A stretch of DNA of 64,000 bases from Metellina segmentata (taxonomy: Eukaryota > Arthropoda > Arachnida > Araneae > Tetragnathidae). The number at the start of each line of letters is the position of its first letter. Within the stretch, counting starts at the first letter, position 1. Both the position numbers and the translations under genes were made by a program. Shown here piece by piece: positions 47,901-60,500 of this stretch. Location of the stretch: contig OX375876.1 in NCBI GenBank assembly GCA_947359465.1, forward strand, positions 70,004,998-70,068,997. The letters run 5' to 3'. Below the pieces are notes generated by a model. That model ran no database searches. It was not told the DNA's origin and saw only the letters and a list, made by a program, of their open reading frames with translations.

Positions 47901-48044
47901 GCATGCACAAACTAAATCTATACCTTCAGAGTAGTCGTTAAATAGTTTTATAGCTATAAGGGAAAATGCATTCGCAAACATTCTAAGATTGAAACCCAAT
48001 CTGTATTGCTTGGGTGAGAGAACAATGGTCTCTTAGCAACCTCA

Positions 48045-48180
48045 AAATGTGCCTTAGTACCATGCATTTGGTAGGTAGGTATGTATTTAAAATAACATCG
48101 TACTTGATGGACACAAAATACTATTGGCGATGGTCCGGGATCAATCCATGAGGTAAGATCCGAAGACAAACTGAGTATTT
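48045..48180 (-). mobile_element. SINE-B 3' portion
   Basis: Antisense 3' end beginning with a TAGGTAGGTATGTATTTAAA tail and body (ATGGTCCGGGATCAATCC), as in the copies at 2.3 and 51.7 kb. Head missing. Confidence 0.6.
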
Positions 48181-49394
48181 TTCATCCATGATTGCAACCA
48201 AATGATTCGACACATATTTTGTTAAATAAATTCCTCAAATTGGCGTTGCTACTTATATAACTTTGCATAAATACAATTACACATACCATTTAGCCCGTGA
48301 GATTTGAGGCCTTCGATAGACAGCTAAGGGTTGTGAATAAGCCGGCCTGAGGGATAATTGACACAGGACATGCTTTCGGAGTTGGCCTGAGCTTAATTGT
48401 ATTTAGAGCATAGAGGAAGGGGCTTGAAACCCAATTTGATCTCCATTGGCTTAGTGTCAACAGTGAAGCCTGGAGAGATAAATCTGGTGTATTCTGACTC
48501 TCATTTTACTCAAAGAAACACTGAACTGCACGGAGGTGTACCAGTCTGGAATAATAGCAGTCATTTAAATTCTAACGATGCTCATTTTAAGTTTGAAAAC
48601 AATTTATGCAAATTAGGCAATTGAAAATTACAATGTTTTGAGTTGTAAATACATATTATGTAACAATTGAATACATAGAATTCCAAAACTATGTACCCAG
48701 ACCATTATACCCGGTAAATCCAATATCATGATTGATCTAAGGTGGAATCGGAGATAAAAGTTACTATAACATACCACTAATTGTAATATTCGGGCTAACT
48801 TTTTATCAACCTAATGATTGACTAAATTGAGTTCAATAAAACGTCAAGGCAATAAAGTTATTTCAGTGGTTCGCGTTCTATCTTAACTTGGTGGCTTCGC
48901 TTATTTTTTTCTGTTCTCTCTTTTTACCTTTCACAAAATATTTTTTAAAGATTCATTTGCTAGATAATATTTTCGCTCGTAAGGAATGTAATACTGGACA
49001 CCACAATATTAATATGTTTTCAATATAGGACTACGCTTACTGAAAAATCTTGAAAACATAGAAAATTAGTTGTTGAAGCCTTTTTAACAAAGAGTTCTCT
49101 TAAAAAATAGGAAAAATAGGAATGACATTTTATTTTCTTATGTGGACTTTACACGGGAATGAAAGAACTAATTTTTTAGTCAAAGGAGCTTAGAATTCAG
49201 CAGTTGATGTAACTGTTAACATTCCTGTTACTTGAAAATCACATGTTATGACAAGCTTGTTGCAAAGTGGAAATCAGAGTATGTATCGTCTGAACGCAAA
49301 ACACATTTTTTCTATTAAGTATTAATTGAATTCAGAAACTTTTCTTTTGTAAACTTCAAAATTACCCAATTTTTATCTTGCCATGGAAATTTTT
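48181..49394. other. AT-rich DNA, nothing recognised
   Basis: No supported feature; a plus frame at 48397-48624 (75 codons) has no recognisable domain. Confidence 0.45.
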
Positions 49395-49680
49395 CTAAAT
49401 ATCTATATGGGCTCATCTTTGGACTAATGATATATGCGAGTGTTCAAAAGAGATGCAGCAAGATGTAGAGCATTTGTTTTTCAGTTTTCCTGGGTTTGAA
49501 ATTCAAGATTGTACCTTCAAAATAATTTGGGAAGATTGGGGAAAATATGTCCTGTGAAACTCAATGTTTTTGTTAAATCTAATCTGCTTTTCTACTCCTT
49601 TTTTAAATTAATCAAATCTTGTAACTTTAGTGAAGTTTTTTTTCCACTGTTTTTCTTTGTTTTATCGACTTACTTCTATA
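49395..49680 (+). pseudogene. Non-LTR retrotransposon (LINE) C-terminal remnant
   Basis: One frame reads WTNDICECSKEMQQDVEHL then FFSFPGFE, the characteristic end of many LINE ORF2 proteins: C-x-C, then D-x-E-H-x-F-F-x-C-P, here with the last Cys replaced by Ser. This is followed, after a shift and stops, by KLNVFVKSN and KLIKSCNF, as in LINE tails. It lies just upstream of a short-ORF-rich AT stretch. Reverse transcriptase and endonuclease are absent. Confidence 0.6.
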
Positions 49681-50562
49681 AAAGCCCGTGCACAGGGACA
49701 TTACTTTTTTTTAATTAAAAGGAATTGTAATCTACTTATTGCATTTGTTTCCTATTCAATTCTGTGAGAAGTTTTTGTGTTGACATATTTTCCAAAATAA
49801 TTACCACAAAGATTCGCGTGTTGTTGATATAATCGAGGTTGCGGAATAAGGAATACAAATAATACTTATTTTTTCTATCTTTTAGCTGTTGCAATACAGA
49901 ACATATGGGAAGGTGTCGTACCAGAGGTACAAAATTTAATTTTTTATTTTTCTTCTTATTTTTAGAGGGGTTTGCTACTCATGTAGAATTAGAGGTAATT
50001 TGCTACCTATATTTCTCCTATTTTATTGAAGGCTATTTTCATTTTTATCAATATAGTAAATGGAAAATTGTTAACCTCTTCCACTGTCCGTTGGTACGAC
50101 AACCCTTCCATATCCAGCCACAGCGCGTGCTGTACCTAAGGACAGGCTCAGAATGTGTAATAAAACTTTTAAACAAGTTTCAAAATCAAATTTTTTTTGA
50201 ACAACGTTATTGAACAATCAAGAAGGATTTTACTCTCCAAAAATATCAAAATATCAAGTATTTGTGGAAATTTTTTTTTATCAAAAGGCGTAGATAAAAG
50301 CTTCTGACTTCAATTTTACTACAAATTCACAGCTTAGTGAAATTTATTTTCATGGTCACAATCATGTCAGACTTCTTCACTAACAATAAATCGCAGGGAA
50401 GTAACTAGTATTTTTCTTAACGTGCCATTTTTGAGTGCCTCAATAGATGTGAAAAACCTTATCCTAACATAAAGCTGGTAAAATAATCAAGAAACTGAAG
50501 TTTTTTTTATCATTTTATCAGTAAATTTTTGTTTTGCATAAGCACATACTAAATAATTTTAC
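49681..50562. other. AT-rich DNA with short unplaced open frames
   Basis: A GC-richer patch at 50080-50160 and a plus frame at 49905-50213 are unidentified. Good polypyrimidine/AG acceptors occur at about 49882 and 49960, but no coherent exon chain follows. Confidence 0.35.
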
Positions 50563-50837
50563 CTATTAATTATATTACATTCTGAATTTTTCAAAGTATT
50601 CGTATAACTTGTAAAGAGATCATTGATGATCAGTTGTTGTACGTAGGAACACCAGCGTAGTTTGTCCTTAGGTAAGAAAGGAAAAAGTGTATATTGGTAC
50701 AACAGCTGGTCATTTTGAAGTTGGGTGAGCAATCCAAACAAAATAGGAAGTAACACTTGAAAAATAGCAGAATTGATTTCTAAACAGTATGCGTCTCTAA
50801 AGTACACTGAAGGATAATCAAAAATCGAGAAAAACAA
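50563..50837 (-). CDS. Candidate internal exon, unidentified
   Basis: On the minus strand a strong acceptor (TTCTATTTATTTCTACCTAAAG, in two overlapping parts) opens into a frame of about 90 codons that closes at a possible donor AATAG/GTAAAA. The translation looks protein-like and non-repetitive (YFRDAYCLEINSAIFQVLL, then QLLYQYTLFPFLPKDKLRW), without low-complexity runs. I do not recognise the family. Chance frames this long are expected a few times in such DNA, and no neighbouring minus-strand exon was found. Confidence 0.28.
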
Positions 50838-51674
50838 CTTCAAAAACTTACTTTAGGTAGAAATAAATAGAAAAAAGCAAAATACGCTTTATATGTTGAA
50901 GTCACCAACATTGAAGTCTTCAAACAACATGAATGTCTGACGGCATCCTAGCCCAGCGTTCCCAACTTGTTCAAACAAAATTCACTTTTCTTCTTCAATT
51001 ATTTACAGTGACTAACCTTTGGTATGACTGTGCCTTAGATACAACAATCTCCACTATTCAGCTACAGAGCATAAAAAATTCAAAAAATGCAAGAAAAAAG
51101 GTATACAAATACAGTTAGAAAATAGATTAAATAAAACACTTCATTAAATTGTATTGCCTATTGCATTGAAATCATTAAAAATGTATATCTACCTCTGAAA
51201 CATAATTATATATTCTAAATAACCTAACTGTGGAAAAATGCTACATTCTTTTTAAAAAGTTTAACAAAAAATAATTCACAGTTTATTTGTTAATACGTGG
51301 GATACTAAAGTCGATAAAAAAATAAAAGGGCAAATCAATTTTGTTACGTTGACGGTTGAAAAAAATACCATTTATAAAAGTAACGAAACCGAAATAGTTT
51401 AGCAATTCAAAAAAACATTATATGTCTGAAGGTTAATATTTAAAAAAATGTATTCAAATGTCTGAAAGTATGAAAATAATATACAGGTTTAACGTGAACT
51501 GAAACAATTTAAAAAATAACAACTTTAGTTACAAAAAAAGGTTCTACAAATTAGAAAAAATAATATTAATTTAAGTTTTCATGTTTGAGATAAGCAAAAT
51601 GCTTTTATGATGTCTTATTTTACAAGTATGCTAATCGTGCATTGAAACACAGGAAAATTGTTGAAATGAATGAT

Positions 51675-51770
51675 AATTTAATGGTAGGAAGGTAGGTATT
51701 TAAATTAACGTCGCACTGGAGTAAAACAACGAGTAATTGACAACGTACCAGGATCATTTCCAAAGGGAAA
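51675..51770 (-). mobile_element. SINE-B 3' fragment
   Basis: Antisense 3' end with the GGAAGGTAGGTATTTAAATT tail, AACGTCGCACTGGAGTAAAA and AACGAGTAATTGACAACG. The cleanest example of the family's 3' terminus. Confidence 0.65.
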
Positions 51771-52774
51771 GATGGGATATAATTCAATGGATAGTGACAA
51801 TTAGTATTTCTAAAAGTGCATTCAGGTAAAATATAACAATTTGATGTACTTTTAAAATACGATAGGAAACCTACCCCGATAAAACATGGAATGTATTTGT
51901 TATAGTCAAAAATTTATGTTTTAGTTAACTAAGGAAGAGGTCTAAAGCAATTATTTTATATAACAGAGAAGTACATAATAAGCAGTATCACGTAAGTAAT
52001 AATTTGTTTAACAATTTGGAAATTTAAACAGTAGAACATCAACAACAAAACTCTAATCAAATTCAATGATTATGATATTCCTATTGATTTCATTGTTTTT
52101 TATTTTACCCCTTAGAAAAAAACGTTATAAACAAAAAAAGTGATACCAAAGGGTGATTAGGCTGAAAGTTGTTGCAATAAAAGAATCTCATTGCATTTTG
52201 GAGGTTTGGATGAATCGATTTTATAACACTTTTCTATTTAGTCAGATAAAAATTATGTATCAAACATACGTATAAAATATACATAAATGGAAACCCGTGT
52301 TTGATCAAGATTTGTAAGATTGTGAACTCCATTAAGCTAAGATATTTTTTATTTGACCTTGGCTTTCAGATTTTTGAATCTTAAAGAAATGTTTAAGACA
52401 TCTTCCTTTACGATTTCATGGCCTGCTCTTTTTGTTTAGGCTGTTTCACATCGAAGGAACATAAAATAAACATGTATTCAGCAACTATAAAAAGTCTTAA
52501 CCATAAAGAGCAGTTGACCGGCTATATTTAAAACAGCTCTATGCACATTTTTGATCACATATGATACCAATAAATAACTATAGGGCCAGTACGTGCATAA
52601 AACTTATGAGAGAGTTGTTCAGTGTAAACATAAACGAAACATTAGAACACGATGAGCAGGCTTCCGATAAAAACAACCAATTTAAAATGTGAATAATCGC
52701 CTTTTTGTTAACGTTCGCCATCGGTTGTTTCTATATTAACCCTACAAATGGTTTAAAAATTAATTCAAGTTTGT

Positions 52775-52890
52775 AAATGACGAGTTATCTTATCCATCAA
52801 AATCTCTTCAAGTTTGTTAATAACGAGATATCTCGTACATAAAAATCTGTTCAGTTTTGTAAATAACGAGACACATCATCTAGACAAGAC
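52775..52890 (+). repeat. PAL repeat locus 7
   Basis: Three units about 45 bp apart: GACGAGTTATCTTATCCATC, AACGAGATATCTCGTACAT and AACGAGACACATCATC, separated by 'aaaatctgttcagttttgtaaat'-like linkers. Confidence 0.7.
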
Positions 52891-53167
52891 TGTCTTCTTA
52901 CTCTAAGGGGAATTAAGGGAAGGAAGATTCATCTAGGAAAAGGTTTTGTATCAGAAGCCGGTCTCTACAAGTCAGTTTACAATACGAAGATAAAACTACC
53001 ATGACGATTTACACTATAAGATGTTTACACAAATTTTCAATTTCTGCAACATTCAGTCATCCTTAAATGTCTTCAAACCAGTTTGAACTTGATGAATAGC
53101 ATCTCACCCATGATTTTACCATCTTCAACCATTGGAAGTGATTATTTAATATGCTTATGTGTTGCAG

Positions 53168-53326
53168 GGCAAAAGCAATACTGCAATCTCGGGGAAATCG
53201 TTTAAATCTATACTGTTCGGCAAGAAAAGGGAAGCTAATACTACAGTCAAAACAGTAATGCCATCAACATTTATTTTCACAGAAAACTCTCGTATTAAAT
53301 CAGAAGTGCATTCGTCAAAAAAATGA
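53168..53326 (+). CDS. Candidate terminal exon, Lys/Ser-rich C-terminus
   Basis: A good acceptor (CTTATGTGTTGCAG, AG at 53166-53167) leads directly into 52 codons and TGA (53324-53326). An AATAAA lies at 53417-53422. The peptide begins GKSNTAISGKSFKSILFGKK and ends SRIKSEVHSSKK; it is non-repetitive and less AT-rich than its flanks. A Gly-Lys-Lys-Arg motif in the middle is the type of site used for amidation and cleavage in neuropeptide precursors, though such tetrapeptides also occur by chance. It has no initiator of its own, so it would be spliced to an upstream exon; the promoter-like island at 47.5 kb is on the same strand. Family not recognised. Confidence 0.4.
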   Translation, partial: GKSNTAISGKSFKSILFGKKREANTTVKTVMPSTFIFTENSRIKSEVHSSKK

Positions 53327-53977
53327 AATATCCAAAGAAGGCTAACACACGTATACTCATTCCATAACATACATCCTTCTTTGAATGTATTCTAAACAAT
53401 TTCAATCTTATTGACCAATAAAATTCTTCCTAAGAACCTATTAACCGATAGCGGTGGTTATTTAGTCATTAAATATGGTATAAAGTAAAACAACACTGTA
53501 CAAATCAGAAATATCGTATATCTCAGCATGTTAAACATATCTTTTGTGGCTTTTGATATTAAATTTGAATCCTTTGACCTATTGAAAATATCGTACCTTA
53601 ATCAAAAACTAATATTTCTACTTTTGTTCTAGGTTATTAGAGTTCTTTTTAATGATATTTGACTTTTATATCGAATATAGGAAACTAGCCATTTTTTATT
53701 CGTTCGAAAACATACGATATTATTCAAATTGACTTAACGTATGCTAAGCTAACCAATGTTCAAAGGAAATTACTTGAAGTACTATTTAATAACCAATGGT
53801 TTTACATTATTTTGTTTATTATATTCAACTATGACTAAAGAGAAAAGTTTTTCCAGAAATTGGGCTAAGTTGAATGATTTGCAAATTTTAAATGGTTCAC
53901 TTAGAGAAATTATATTATTTTTTTAAGTTGTTTCAAAAACGTTCACAAAAGCAATTAGCCTCGATAATGATATAAAA

Positions 53978-54021
53978 CATAACATTGGTTTTATATATAT
54001 ATATATAAAACCAATGTTATG
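53978..54021. repeat. Perfect 44-bp palindrome around an AT core
   Basis: CATAACATTGGTTTTATATA and its exact reverse complement flank a TA core. Weaker complementarity continues outward for about 20 bp on each side. Could extrude as a cruciform or fold as a hairpin. Confidence 0.95.
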
Positions 54022-54154
54022 ATTTATCATCATATTCCTATGAATACATTTATGGAGCTTTGTTGAGTTACTTGTCAGTTAGATTTTAAATTTGTTAGGC
54101 TTTTAAGCTAATGAAGAATAAAGAAAACTTTGAGAATGGTGCTAGACTGCACAT

Positions 54155-54285
54155 TAATATATTTATTCCATAATGTTAATATATTTATTTCATAATGCCA
54201 ATATATTTATTTCATAATTATAATATATTTATTTCATAATTATAGTATATTTATTTCTTAATGCTAATATATCCATTTCATAAAA
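54155..54285 (+). repeat. About 25-bp AT-rich minisatellite, five to six copies
   Basis: Successive units of TAATATATTTATTTCATAAT with small changes. Confidence 0.85.
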
Positions 54286-55718
54286 TGCTTTACATTAATT
54301 CTTAATGTAATATGTCAAATTACGACGATTAATATGTCCTCGAGTATGTCTTAAACATAAAAGATAATATTTTTTTTTTCATGGTTAAATTTAAGTGCCA
54401 TTAATTTGATTAAACAACTCACTTCCGAAATTTAGCAACAACATCATGATTTAATCTGATCGATAGCACATCCAATAACTGTCGGTATTGAAATGTAATG
54501 ATATTTTTCAGAGCAGTTGTACCTAATTATGTTATTTGAGCATTTGTGATTCATGCACATTTTAATTTAAGCGCTGAATAATTTGAAACTTAATTTCTTT
54601 AATAAATGTACTCGCATCGTATACAATTATTAAAGTAATGAGGAGTAATTTGATAAAAATTTCCTCCCCATGTTTTATAACGTATTCAATTAAGTAATAT
54701 ATATTGCTGAATCATCATCACATAAAAAAGAACGAAAATAAGTACTCCATAATATAAATAACAGTTATATGAAGACTGGATAGTAGTCGAACTAAAATTT
54801 AATATTATTTTTTTACTTCGAAAATATAAGTATAATTTTTTCATCTATATATACTTTTAAATTGAAAAAAAATATGTAATCTAGTAAAGAGAGTGTATGT
54901 ATTTAAGATTAATAATGCATAATTTGTATAATTACATTTTCTGTGAAGTAAGCATATTTCATGAAAAGTATTTATAAAATAGTTTTTCATGTATGTGTAA
55001 CTTAATTAATTTGAACGAAAGTGATATTTTGAATTGAAGTAAATACAACACCAACAAATTAAATAAGCTATAATTGGATTGAATTACAAAAATTATCATA
55101 CAAAAATCAACTTCATTAGTATTTAGTACAATATCATTTTTATTACACATTTGTATATACGATAAAAAATGTATGTTCACGTTATTTGTTAATTTAACAA
55201 TCTAAATATTCAAAAAGCTTTTTGACTTCAATTCATTATTTTATTCCATAGTTGTTCAAACTAATGACCTGGGCAACAAAAAAATTTTCATACTCAATAC
55301 AATATGAATACTTCTTTGCATTCAAAGCAAAGTGTTTTCTTTGTCCTACATTTCTTTGAACATCTGTCGGTAAAATTGATCTCAATTGGATTAAAGATCA
55401 ACATCAAAAGAATGAAGTTTTTCTAACTTTATTCGAAAAAAACTAACTGCTTAAAGCTACCGAAGCATTAAATCTATCGACATAAATAATGTCATTTAAA
55501 GATTTTTATATCTAAATAGCATTTTTTATTGAAAAAACTAGTGTGCATTGATGATGAGTACTTTTTCATATTCCTTTGAACGTTGTGCAAAATTGCAAGC
55601 GTGTTAAATTCCTGCAGAAAAGGAATTCTTCCAATTAGTGAGGGACTTTATATGCACAAAGGAATTTTAACCCTCTAAGCTTCGCGAGATATTAAAATAG
55701 TGTTGTGTCGCTTTTATA
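54286..55718. other. AT-rich DNA, nothing recognised
   Basis: No supported feature. Confidence 0.5.
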
Positions 55719-55903
<185 letters not shown>

Positions 55904-56204
55904 GTTAAATGTATGATTTTTTAGTGAAAAATCTTCAATGGACATAGGGATGAAACAAAAATTAAATACACGTAGTATAATAAATGTAGCTGTCTTTGAA
56001 ATTAAATTTTTTTTTAAACTAAAACTCTTGCCTCATTAAATCCATAAATTGTTTGGAAGTATTTATTTTGTCCCTGCTCGCTTCATCAACAGTTTCATAT
56101 ATTTTGAAATAGGTCTCCGGTGCATTTTTAAATCCAGAAAATAGAGATTTATTGTCATTGAAAAATGTTTTCGCTGATTTTATCGTACTGCAATTTGCTG
56201 CATT

Positions 56205-56415
56205 TTACATTAACCCACCAGGTGGTTGTCTCGATGAGATATCTTGCCATTAGAAAAATCTGACCAGATCTTGACGGACTAGATAACACGTCATAAAAAG
56301 AAAAATGAAGCGATCGTAGTCTCGACTTCATTGACAATTCTTCAATCTATTGATGTCGTGATATATCGTCATATCAAAATTGGCCAGATCTTGACAGTCT
56401 AGATATTTCGTCGAA
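56205..56415 (+). repeat. PAL repeat locus 8, both ends present
   Basis: Left end CCAGGTGGTTGTCTCGATGAG is the approximate inverse of the right end ATTTCGTCGAAACCACTAG, so the locus shows the paired inverted ends of the family. Inside are ATCTGACCAGATCTTGACGG and TTGGCCAGATCTTGACAGTC units. Confidence 0.75.
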
Positions 56416-57024
56416 ACCACTAGTAAACTTATGATAATTTTAGTGGATTTTAATGAAGAAAAAACGCTTCTGACATATCGTGAAAAGAAAAGAGTGAAAA
56501 ATAAGAATAGCAATATTTTTGAAGAAACAGCAGTTGCAGGATATAATTAATTCATAAAACAAATTGTAGTACAATATTCACCCCATTCGAAGGATTAAAC
56601 TAAACGAATTTTACTAACGAATAACTACTAATTTTAACCTAATTTAATTAAACTAACGAATTTTAAATTAAACGAAGAAGTTTAATATTATAAAAAGCTT
56701 TTACATAGAATATCTAATGAGAATAATGCAACAAACCAATGTCTCATTCAACGTTTATCATACATTACACTATACTATTATATGCATTCAAATATATTGG
56801 AAAATCAACACGAAAGTCACTTTAATGAAGGTCACAGACTGAGCAGAACAACCCGGTTGTTGTCTGAGTTGAACATTGGGTTCATATTTGCGTCAAGCAT
56901 AAAATGTGCTCTCATCTTAATGAAAAACAAAAGAGATAGTTGTGCGATATTATTATTTGGCTTAAAAACTTAACTTAGGCTAAACCTATATGAGAACTAA
57001 CTTAGCAATCCTTTGTCCTCTCCA

Positions 57025-57570
57025 AAAGATTTCAACGAGATATTTCGTCTATCAAGATCTGATCAAAGTCCAATATTTTGGTGGAGTGGAGTGAGCCCCT
57101 TACCCATCATTGGTATAAGGGTAAAAGTCCGGTATTTACCTTAGATCTCCCATGGTTCAAATGTTCCCGGAAGGCTCTTTCCAGACTTGCTAGCGGTCAC
57201 ATAAAGTGCCTCTCATTCAACGAGGGCAGGAAGGTCTTAGCCACCTGCACCAAGTACCTCAACCACCAGGCTTTGTAGAGCATCTAATGGATTACGCCTC
57301 TCCAGGGAGGACATCTATCGCGATCCACTTCTTGTGCTGGATTTCTTCCGAGTCAACGGTCTTATGGAGCTTGTCTGACTTCCTCAGACATTGGAGGATG
57401 AGCAACAAAAACAACACAACCAATGTTACTAATGACGAGATATTGCCGATTGTTTATGACGACGAGATGAAGATATGGTCAGCTCTCTTCTAAGTACGAG
57501 AGACGACGAGATATCTTGTCAATCAAGACCACGTCAATTTTGCAAAGGATGATACATCTTCTCGAGTAAC
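57025..57570 (+). repeat. PAL repeat locus 9, interrupted
   Basis: A left part with CAACGAGATATTTCGTCTATC (57033-57053) and a right part with AATGACGAGATATTGCCG (about 57430) and GACGACGAGATATCTTGTCA (about 57500-57523). The two are separated by the LINE remnant at 57090-57378. Confidence 0.65.
57090..57378 (+). pseudogene. Retroelement RNase H/C-terminal remnant inside PAL repeat
   Basis: Homology runs through three frames. The first reads HHWYKGKSPVFTL then SRLASGHIKCLSF (the T/S-R-L-x-S-G-H segment that ends RNase H-bearing LINE polyproteins) and TCTKYLNHQ. The second continues VEHLMDYASP. The third reads REDIYRDPLLVLDFFRVNGL, ending MELV and TGA at 57376-57378. Two frameshifts make it dead. 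It ends at a proper C-terminus, as expected of a 5'-truncated LINE. CCAATATT (57070-57077) and CCAATGTT (57420-57427) could be a degenerate target duplication. From memory the tail resembles sequences common in spider genomes. Confidence 0.65.
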
Positions 57571-60500
57571 CATAAGGACCATACCATACCATAAGGAATG
57601 TTAGCAACTTGTACAAGTGCAATAAATTGTGACTTGGATAGAAAGGTCATGAATATCATTTCCGCAGTTAGTATCTTAGTATACTTCTGTAAAATTCTGA
57701 AACGTCACTGCTCTTTCAAGCTTGTTTAATTTCATTTGTAGTAGTAAATCGCTTTTCAGTTAAATCTTTAATCACTTCTGATCTTGGAGAAAATATTGGT
57801 TTTCGACCGTATTTTTCTTCTTATGGTTCACTACCCTTTCAAAATCAATACCTTCGTTCAAGACGTTGGAAGTTCATTATTTCAACTGTCTTCTAGGTTG
57901 TATAATTTCTGACGTCAATCACTGTTTTTTTTACCTCTTCAATCTTGATTCCCTACATCGTTTTTTTTACTTGCAGTGCTTAACTAAATAACTTTTTTCG
58001 CCATCAACAAGCAATAAACCCGTATTGTAATTTTAAGTTTTCGAAAATTTCAACGGAATTAAAGTCAAATGAAAATACTCCATTTTCTCTCAGGAACGCG
58101 CTAAAACATTTCTTCCTTTAACGAGTCTTTTGAATCGGAAGTTTTGCGGAATTGGTTTAATTGCTTTTATTCTACGAGTGGAATTTTAGGCAGGCGATAG
58201 ATTTTGAAAAAGTTCGATAGAAGAGGTGGCAGAAAATAATTCAGTTCGTTTCTGAAAAAACGTTTAAATTCTATTGCTTTCATTAAAGTTTTAACTGCAC
58301 GAATAAAGGAGAGTTGTGGTAGATTTCACGCTAGTCAAAATTAATTAAATGCGCACAGTTCAATAAATGAATTAAAAGGTGAAGAAAGGAAAATAATGAA
58401 GTTTATAAATGAAAATTGTATTTGTAATATATAAAAGAGAAGAAAGTGGTCTATTTTGTCTTATAATTCTGAAATTGTTAAATGCTGTTGATGATTGTGA
58501 TTTTGTTAGATTTAATGATTATTAGATTTGTGATTTTCTCTTAGAATACTTAGAAGAATCGAGCTTTGTCAAATGTATGTGTACAATATTTATTAAAAAA
58601 ACTTTTTGCGCTTTAATTTGGCCTCAAACAATTTATTTCTAGTATAATATGAATTTGTTATTTATACTTAATATTTTTATCATTACAACTGTATTATAAG
58701 ATTTTCCTACATAGTTCTTGAGTTTGTAAAGAAATATAATCGTAACTTGTCAAATTAATTTTATTTCCTTGTTATGATTTAGAGAACGTTCATTTCTATT
58801 CAGTTCGTGTTTTAAACACATGCATAATTTTAATGCATGCATCTATTAATTCATATGTTTCAACACATCTACATAATTGCTGGTATCATTGGCTTGTAAG
58901 TGAACTCCAATAAATCAATAAATATATCTGACAAAACAAAGGGAGGGAAATTGTATTTCATAAGCTAACTCACTGAATGTTTTTCAAGAAGAAATCTAAT
59001 TCTATGTACAGAAAAACTTACTGAACTTACCAGTTTCAAAATCACATCATTCCTGTCCATAAAAATTGAAAATCTAATATCTTGAAAATTTTAACTTAGG
59101 ATCCTCCACTTGAAGTCGAAGGTATACATGATATTGCGTTAAAAAAAATTTTTATCTTTAAATTGTGTAACATTGAAAAGCCTCCAAATTTTCAAACATA
59201 ACGTAACAATTTCAGTAGTTTCATAAAAATGTGTTGAAACATATATTAATGTGAATTATTTGTTACAAGTTATTTCCTTTTTTATTAATTAGAAGGATTG
59301 AAATCGGATCAAACTTAAAGTTATGTATTTAATTGTTTCTCGCTTTTATAATACTTGATACTTTTACCTTTATTTACACTAAGTATAACACATTTTTTAT
59401 TTAAAAAATTGGATTACATAAATAATTACATGGTTATAAAATACATCTCCATTGATGAACAAATCAATGCACTTGGTGATAATCTAATGTATCAAGTGAG
59501 AATTAATATTTATCGAAAATCTTGTACACAATTTATTTTGGAAATGTTCTTTACTGTAATCACTGACTAAGTGTGCATGTACCACAATGTAACATGAAAA
59601 TTATAAATAATATTATTTTGAGCAGCATTGGCAGCTATGAATATCCACTTTCATATTACATAGGGGTAATACATATTTTCACAGTCAAATATATTTCAGT
59701 AGTTTTCGTGTTCACGTTACTCGAATATTTTATATTGATGTCAAGCAAATGACATTTAAACTTAACTTAAATTATTAAAATTCGCCCCATTTTAAATGAA
59801 AATCGATTCAATTTGCATATAAGATTTTGAATTGACAATTTTGTAGGTTTAGTTGTTTTTTACAAAGGATCATTGTGAAATTTTTCATTGTATGCAACAT
59901 TTAAGGAATGACAATATTTTATCTTTCAAATCTTTCTTATTTTCTTTCTAACTCTATTCTTTCTTTCTTTTTAGTTCCCATATTGAATGCTCATTTATTT
60001 ATAATTATTATTATAAAACTGGTTTCGAATAGTTTTATCTTTAGTAATATTATAATAGAAAACTCATGAACAACATCTAAATTAACGTATAGGTAATATA
60101 TTTAAGTCAATAACTTTAAATGACACTATATTATATGGAGCATATAATTAATTCGTTTATTTTCATTCCAATCAATATATCTTTAAAAAAGTGATTTTCA
60201 GCGTAATTTAAATTTCTTTAATTCACCATACTTCATGCATCTTTTTTTTGTAATTAACCGTTATGTAATCCCTGCTGTCTGTTTATGGCTTTTTGCGAGA
60301 GTTATGTAATGAACACATCACGTGCATCTGACCAATATTTCACTTTTATCGGCACACTTCGTAAGTACTATGTATTGAAGAAAATAGTAGTGAAATTGAA
60401 TACCACTCCTATTATAAATTGAAATTGATTTCAAGAATTGAGATCTCTCTATTTTGCTGGATTTTCTTTACAAATATAATGGAAACAATATGTCTCTGAG

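Larger units (their letters stand above)
51120..53160. other. AT-rich DNA, apart from one SINE-B fragment and PAL locus 7
   Basis: Long A-rich stretches; nothing else supported. Confidence 0.45.

Noticed and set aside
49870..50213. Chain of small exons suggested by two good acceptors and GT donors
   Set aside because: The implied intron is only about 45 bp and the spliced product does not give a coherent frame.
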